Shown: in pieces, positions 57,602 to 64,000 of the stretch | Layout: each line of letters opens with the position of its first letter | Numbering within the stretch: position 1 is the first letter of the stretch | Source of the DNA: Neodiprion pinetum | Taxonomy: Eukaryota > Arthropoda > Insecta > Hymenoptera > Diprionidae | Direction of reading: 5' to 3' | Assembly: GCF_021155775.2 (NCBI RefSeq) | Contig: NC_060235.2 | Span: forward strand, 37,736,607-37,800,606 | Length of the DNA: 64,000 bases | Notes under the pieces: generated by a model | Databases searched by the model: none | What the model was told of the DNA's origin: nothing | The model's input: only the letters and a program-made list of their open reading frames with translations | Position numbers and translations under genes: made by a program

Positions 57602-60600
57602 TATATACAGGTACGTATGTCTGTATGTATTATATTATATAAATACGTACACATACATACGCTTCATTCGTCTTCAATTCACGCGGATCAATTTTTCACC
57701 CTGTGGATCAGGCAGGTCCGCTCTTTTCTTTATCATTCGAGACTTATTTTCTTTAGAGTAAAATCCTACGTCTAACTCTCACCTTCTGTCTCCCTCGCAC
57801 TCACCCCGAGTCATTGTCAGTTCACGGCAGAAGCTGACACGTGAAAACTCCTTTACCAAACACAATTCTTACATCGCGATGGACGTCGAGATAAGCCGAA
57901 GATAAGAATCCCGCTGGCTTAGAGATCGAGTATTGAGTCGTGGGTGCGTACCTATGTATGTTGTACATATGTGAAACCTTGTACCTACATCCCGCGGTAT
58001 TTTAACACGTGTATACCTACTTTTGTTTTTCTTCCTTTTCCTTTTCTTTTTTTTTTTTTTTTGTTCTTTTTTCTTTTTTTCTTTCTTCTCTCTCTCTTTT
58101 TCATATCTCAAAACGATGAGTTATCGATAAGGAAAATTTGTGCGTACCTGTGCGTCGTATATGTTTTTGTTATTCCGCGAAATGTTCATTGAAAGCATCA
58201 AATATTTGCGTATGTATTGAGCAAATGTTCCCGAAAGTTATTTAGGTAATTTTAACAGAATACACAAACCGCAGCTTCGTCTTCCGAATTTTTTCTTCAA
58301 ACGAAGGAGACGGCTGATGAGAAAAGAGGAGTCGCGAAAGAAACAAAAAAAAAAAAAAAAAACAAAACGAAAAGACGAAGAAAAAGAAAGACTGGCTTTT
58401 AATTTTTCCTCTTGTTATATCGGGATTTGAAGTGAAATGAATAATTATAACGAGCAGTAAACGATAGAATATTTTCACACGACAAAGTCCTAACACGGCT
58501 TATAAATTTTGTATCCTTATTTAACAAATTTTGAACAATTTCATAAGATTTTGGAAGTATTTTATTGAGATGATTTGTTAAAGAAATTTGGTAAAATTTG
58601 AAATAGAGAAAGAAAGAAAGAAAAATTTCATCACCTTTAAAAAGCTTTCAAGGATATATATAATAAATTCTATTCCGGATATAAAATGAACTTCGGAACG
58701 AAATCGAGAGAATAAAATTCATTCGTTCTATACTACGGCTACTTTTCTTACACTTCCGGTGGAGAATTCCAAGCTTTATATCACAGCTGGAGGTGGAGAT
58801 ATCTCGACATGGTTGCACGTACGATTGCAGCGCTCTGATAGCATAATACTTGCGACAACGCTCGAGAGCTTTCAGCTTTAAGCATGACAGGGACGAAGTC
58901 AAGTCAAAGGGGATCAGAGCTATCTCGGGTTACTTACGACTGGATGGGCGCATATATAGAATAATACATGAGCTTGCACCAACGGGGGCCCAGACAGACA
59001 TATTTTTCCGATTTTTCATCCGCCGACGCGTTACGTACGGATAAAGTATGCGCACGGTGCCAGAGCATTACGCACGCGTGTAATATTACATCATGCGCGA
59101 AACGCGTCTCTGAGAGGGAAGAAGCCTGTAATTCGAGTCCTGGGGTACAAGACGAGCCGCATCTTTCAGATTTATGGATGTATATGAATATGTGGTATAC
59201 GTGGAGGGGCGGGGTTGAAATTCCGAATTTGAAAAGTTCCGAAAGCGCCTAATTCCGAGTTATTTGCTGAGGAAACTTGAATTGAAGAAATCTGACTTTG
59301 AAGAAACAACAAAGTTTCGAATCGCCGGAAACACGACGGCTCAAGGTTCCAAAATTCAAGTTACGATAGAGCAAAATTGCGATAAATAAAGTTTCGATGG
59401 AGTAAAATTACGAAAGTCATAATATACTTGCGCAGCGTACTTTACTCGACGAGTGGATCTTAAAATCAGATAAAAACGACTATCAGAATTACCAGGATTC
59501 CGAACGTAAAAATATCGAAAATCCAAAACAAAGAAAAGTGAAGGTGGTGAAATTTCACCAAGCCAGAAATTTAGGGAACTGAAAGTCTTCGGTCATTCGG
59601 AAATTCGATATTTCAGATTTCCAAATTTTCTCATTTTTACAGTTTCGGAACTTTGACTTATGGGAGTTACGCGCTTTCGACACTTTGAGCTTCGGGCTTC
59701 GTACCATTCGAAATTTTGGTGTTTCTTCAAAGTTTCATTTCTTTACTTCAAGTTTCTCCTCGAAAAAATTCAGAATTTGGTGCTTCCGGAACTTTTCAAA
59801 TTCTAAATTTCAATCCTGCTCCAATATATACAATTCACCTTCTCTGCATCCACCCAGCAGCCACATTTCAAACCCCTCAATCTTTCGACGTTTCGTTTAA
59901 TTAAAGAGAAACGCCAGCCTTCAGAGATCGTTGTACAGCCGGGAAATCTGAAGCCGCAATTTACACACATACATATATTCCTAAAATACTCACATCACGC
60001 ATGCATATACGCATGTAGGTATGTGTATAGTATATATATAAATATATATATATAAACATATATACATATAGGTAGACCAAAAAGCTCAGGCGTCAAAGAG
60101 AACTCTGTTGGCCATTTAACATTTCACCTCTGAGTTTTAATTAAGCGTATGCGCACGATGTGAGGATTTTAAAGGAATGTTACGTTTTTTTTTTCATTTC
60201 TATGAAAATTATACATTTCATACTTTTCACCTCGCGGCTTCGGGCTATCTTCAAAATTCATTTTCTCTCGCTGATTTCAACCGCAGAATTCGTGTGATCC
60301 CGAAACGGCAATGAAAAATAAAGTATACAATTTTCTTTTCAGGTGCAGATTTAAAATTCATTTTCGTTTCGATTATGATAAAAAATAAAAGTAGATTAAA
60401 ATATCGTTTAAATAAAATATCGAATGGTGAGTAGAGTTACAAATTTGTACGTTCAGACTCGAAAATATCTCTTCCAATTCCCGTGCACCGAAACAGTTGC
60501 AATGCCGTCGCCCCGACCGAGTAACGAATCACATTTCGTCTTACCTGAATCGATCTTCTCCTCAAGAAGCGTTGAAAAAGGGCGGCGAGCTAAGAATCTG

Positions 60601-61263
60601 AATAATTCATGAATGTAAGGAATCGCGGTCAAGTCTAGGAGCAGAAGACGTGATCGCTATTGCCTCTCGATGATTGCGATCTGACGAGACACGTTTTTCC
60701 GGCGTTTTAGAAATTTGTGACATCACGATTATTTGCTTATTTCGGTTTATCACGATACTCGGTACAAGGGAACGATTCGTTTCGATCCCCGTTATTGCCA
60801 CGGAATTATATTTTTGCCGTTTCGTCGTCTTCCACGCAAGAAGCGATAATCGCGCACCGCGATGATCAAAGATCCGTAAAACGTGGAATTTCGTCTTACG
60901 TTACACGTGTAAAAACGAAAGCTCGATTTCTTCAAGAATATTACGCAGGAGAGAAACGAACTTTGCTCCAAGAAGAATACTCGGTGAGAATAAATTCGCT
61001 CCCCGAAGGGTTGAGGGACGAAACTTCTACCGGATAATCTAATCGTATCCATGCAAAACGAGCCTGGAAAAGTCCCATCCTCATCCAGATTCGATATGTG
61101 AGTAGGGAAAGGCGAGACGCTCTTATTACGTGATATTTATTCAACACTGTAGCCCGTCGGTACTTTCTTACACCTGAGGAGAAATAAGAAATGCAGTCGA
61201 ATAAAGAATCGTCGTCACATATTTTACGCTATGGTAAAAAAGAAACTATACGCTTATGGTATA
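57602..61263. other. Non-coding stretch with one family D element
   Basis: Besides the family D element it has GC-richer patches at 58750-59200 and 60600-61050 that are open in several frames but show no domain or convincing splice pair. At 57783-57814 the minus strand has an ATG followed by a strong donor (AG|gtgaga), noted as a speculative first exon. Confidence 0.5.
59206..59822. mobile_element. Family D element, copy 3, full-length
   Basis: It begins GGGGCGGGGTTGAAATTCCG and ends aatttcaatcctgctcc. Both arms and the centre (gcgcagcgtactttactcga) are present. No clear target duplication is visible at its flanks. Confidence 0.82.
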
Positions 61264-61690
61264 CAAGGAGAGAAATTTTAAGTTCCGCTTACCGCTCAGT
61301 CCTTGACTATTTTCATTTTTTACCACAATCGAAAAATATAGTTCCAGGTACAAAATGAAAATTAGTTTTCTAGCCGTTACCGGAAAGTCTAGCATCCGTT
61401 ACTGTTCTTTCTCATTACGATCACTGTTGCTATATTTTCTTGTAACCGTTGCGAAAATTTAACGCTTGTGCGACGATAAATTGACGTTAAAGCCTTGTTT
61501 AACTAAAAAAGTAGAGTAAACCTCAGAAATTGATTTTGCGTTGCAATAAACAAAAAAGGATCGATAATAGCGCAAAATGTTAACGCGTACCTCGATTTCG
61601 TAATTCCAACAATATTCAAACAGTTTTTTCAAAGATACTTGTTTTACTGAATTTTTTTAGTTACTAAAACAAACGAAATTTATCTCGACG
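61264..61690 (+). mobile_element. Family A MITE, full-length copy with degraded ends
   Basis: About 427 bp. The left end is AAGGAGAGAAATTTTAAG and the right end AAATTTATCTCGACG. The interior is well conserved. Confidence 0.85.
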
Positions 61691-62277
61691 TACATTAGCG
61701 CAAATGTATAAATTGTTATCACATGCGAAACAAATAAAACAATATCAACAATAAAAGCAAAGTCAAAGTCAAAGGAACAAAAAATTAGAAGAAGAAAAAA
61801 AAATTATCCTCTAAATTGTCGACATCACGTTCAATTCTTTTTTACAAACCATCAAATAACAAATATCACATAATCGAATATTATAGAAACAATAGAAGAG
61901 TAAACGTTTTTTCCGAAATCGGATCTACCTCCGATCTCATCAAGCTTCTAGATTCTCGGTATAATGTTTATGGTACATTTCTATACGTATAGGTATACAC
62001 ATCGAGCACGTGACGAGATGTTCAAACGTCGGCAAATCCGGCTCGAGTTCGTACTGATCGATTCACGTAGGTATTATATTTTCTCGCAACGTATCATATT
62101 ATCCGCAACTCAATTTCGCTGCTCTGCATCCGTAAAACGACATCAGAATCCGAGGCTTCGTTTTTACTGACAAAAAAATTACGCGAAAGAATTTCGACCA
62201 CGTATCGATCGTAGACCACGAATGATTCGGTTCTGCCGATTACACCGGAGAAACGCCTGGAGCCCAGTTTTTTCACG

Positions 62278-62546
62278 CGATTAATCTATTAATCGTAAAC
62301 TGGAATTGCCTTTTCAAATAATCAGGAATTTCGATTAATTCTCTTTTCGATCGATCGGTTAATTTTCCTTTTCAATTATTCAATCGTTTTTCCAGTCAAT
62401 AATCTTTTTTCAATTTTTTGCGTTCCCGACTAATGGTTTTTCCCATTAACCTAATTTTCGTTTCGACTAATCCGTCGTTCACGAATTTTGACTCGTCTAA
62501 ATCCGATTAATAACAATTGATCCAAGCCAACGATTAACCGATTAAT
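62278..62546. promoter_or_regulatory. Cluster of TAAT/ATTA homeodomain-type sites
   Basis: Within 270 bp there are many TAAT or ATTA cores, including palindromic pairs spaced by two bases (TAATCTATTA near 62284 and TAACCGATTA near 62537), and many gattaat and actaat variants. Such pairs match the dimer sites of paired-class homeodomain proteins. The stretch could equally be a decayed simple repeat. Confidence 0.25.
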
Positions 62547-62982
62547 CGCGCAGCCTGCCTGTAAGCTTCGATCGCTCGTGATTTAGAAAGAAACGTACAT
62601 AAATCACGGCACTCCAGAGAGTTCGTACAGCAGCGCAGCCCTTGGCGTAAATCACGCGCGTCTGCACGGAAAAGAAAAGAGCTGAGAATTTTGTGGCAAT
62701 GCAATTCGTATTGAGAATAAATCGGCCCGGCGAGTATTTGCGTATTTAATGGGCCAGTTGCTACCCGGCTATAAAATTCGCCTGTCGGCACAGCTTTGAT
62801 CGAAAGCGGTTGCTCGGTAAAAAAAAAGTTTGTTACAAAACTTTTCGGGATGAGGAATCGAGTATATACGTGGCGAGTTAAACAAATGCAGGGGAGTCAA
62901 ACTTTCGCGTACGAAACAAGGCCGGGCTTCTCGCTAATTTAAATGTTTACAATGCCGGAATGTCCTTTTTCCCCACCTCTCG

Positions 62983-62983
62983 T

Positions 62984-63017
<34 letters not shown>

Positions 63018-63018
63018 G
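62983..63018. repeat. (CT)n microsatellite
   Basis: About 36 bp of CT repeats with one interruption. Confidence 0.9.
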
Positions 63019-63774
63019 GCTTTTCCTTTATTTCCTCGTCCTTTTGGCTCGCCGACTTGACGTCACGTTTGCTTTGCGCGACTGCGGTCGCACCGTCGAG
63101 CTTTCCGGAGCTTTGAAACGAACGGATCGCCAATTTGAGCCGGGTAACGATGCGGAGAACGTCGTTTTACCTCCCGTTTGGCTTTCCCTAATTTATTTTC
63201 ATATTCGTACAAATTCTCCCGACTCGCTTTCGGTGGGCATATATATGTATGTCTAGACACATATGTCAGGGTACTTGAGAAAAAAAAAATTATTTGCCAC
63301 CTTCCACCATGGCACCTCCTAAAAAGTTTGTTTATGGTAAAACATAGATTCTGTCAAGAGATGAGCGTTCTAAGTTATGTGGAAGATCACGCTTAGTTGA
63401 TTTTCCACTTTGGTACATTTTTAAAGATTACATTTTTTTTTTCATCACTTGTATCAAGCATAATGTAAATTTACGTCACGAAGAAGACCAAAAATTATAA
63501 TAAAATGTCTACAGTTGATGTTTGAGAAGCGTATCGGACGACTTTTTCATTATTAATTCACTCTCATAAATTAGTCATAATTCAATATGAATTTTCAATT
63601 TAGGAGAATAAGATTCTCGGTTGATATATCGTTGTGCTATGGATCGTGATATTTGGTTTGAATAATAAATGTTAAGAAAGAAATAACAATCAAAGTGCTA
63701 CAACGTGTTTCTTCAAAAATTTGAACAAATGTGTGAAAAAAGTGTAAAATAAAATGAGTCTGATCTTCCACATA

Positions 63775-64000
63775 CACTGAGAAAAATTTCATTTGTTACA
63801 GTAAGTAGAAAAATTCAATATAACAGGTATCGTTGAAAAAACTGTTTGAACATTGTTGGAATTACGGAAAACGAGATACGCCTAACCATTTTGCGCTAAT
63901 GTCGATTCTATTTTGGTAATTGGAACGCAAAATCAGATTCTTCGGTTTACTCTACGTTTTTAGTTAAACAAGGCTTTAACGTCAATTTATCGTTGCACGA
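63775..64000 (-). mobile_element. Family A MITE cut by the window edge
   Basis: It starts CACTGAGAAAAATTTCATTT after TA and runs in the reverse orientation up to the end of the window, reaching the caatttatcgttgcacga segment. About half the element is present. Confidence 0.87.

Noticed and set aside
1..64000. tRNA, rRNA, CRISPR, bacterial operons, viral or toxin genes
   Set aside because: None seen; the sequence has eukaryotic introns and dispersed transposon derivatives throughout.

Overview
The window looks like a piece of an arthropod nuclear genome, most likely an insect and possibly a hymenopteran. That placement is an inference from composition (AT-rich with frequent CpG), spliceosomal introns, dense short DNA-transposon derivatives and a Methuselah/adhesion-like receptor gene. 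There are no operons, ribosome binding sites, rRNA, tRNA or CRISPR arrays. Almost every open frame is a chance frame in AT-rich non-coding DNA.

The one gene I can support is on the minus strand. It encodes a class B (adhesion / Methuselah-like) seven-transmembrane receptor. Four exons join with exact GT-AG boundaries and matching phases: 44258-44153 (TM2), 16420-16161 (TM3, TM4 and ECL2 with its Cys-Trp), 14048-13947 (TM5) and 13645-13471 (ICL3 and TM6). They are followed by 11737-11651 (TM7) and a probable last exon, 10802-10599, with a stop and a nearby AATAAA. The TM2 and TM3 exons are separated by a 27.7 kb intron. TM1 and the ectodomain should lie at higher coordinates. I found only weak candidates for them (49170-49334, 54408-54463) and could not find TM1.

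Layout: 1-660 is a patchwork of short inverted motifs, with a small inverted-repeat element at about 235-612. 660-10.6 kb is non-coding apart from weak signals (a possible plus-strand first exon at 6053-6134; a GC-rich island with overlapping frames at 4557-4661). 10.6-16.4 kb holds the TM3-to-tail exons and a 16-bp-unit minisatellite. 16.4-44.1 kb is the giant intron, filled with transposon derivatives. 44.3-64 kb is intronic or intergenic and equally rich in repeats.

Five repeat families account for much of the non-coding sequence: (A) a ~410-430 bp CACTGAG-ended MITE with twelve recognisable copies plus two older relics; (B) a hairpin element at 20146-20913; (C) four hairpin elements ending in GGGGCATTCCACGTCAA-like repeats; (D) three long-inverted-repeat elements ending in GGGGC, one with an 8-bp duplication; (E) a ~200 bp block present twice in opposite orientation plus a third fragment. 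No transposase-coding copy is present, so all appear non-autonomous. I saw no viral genes or toxin genes.
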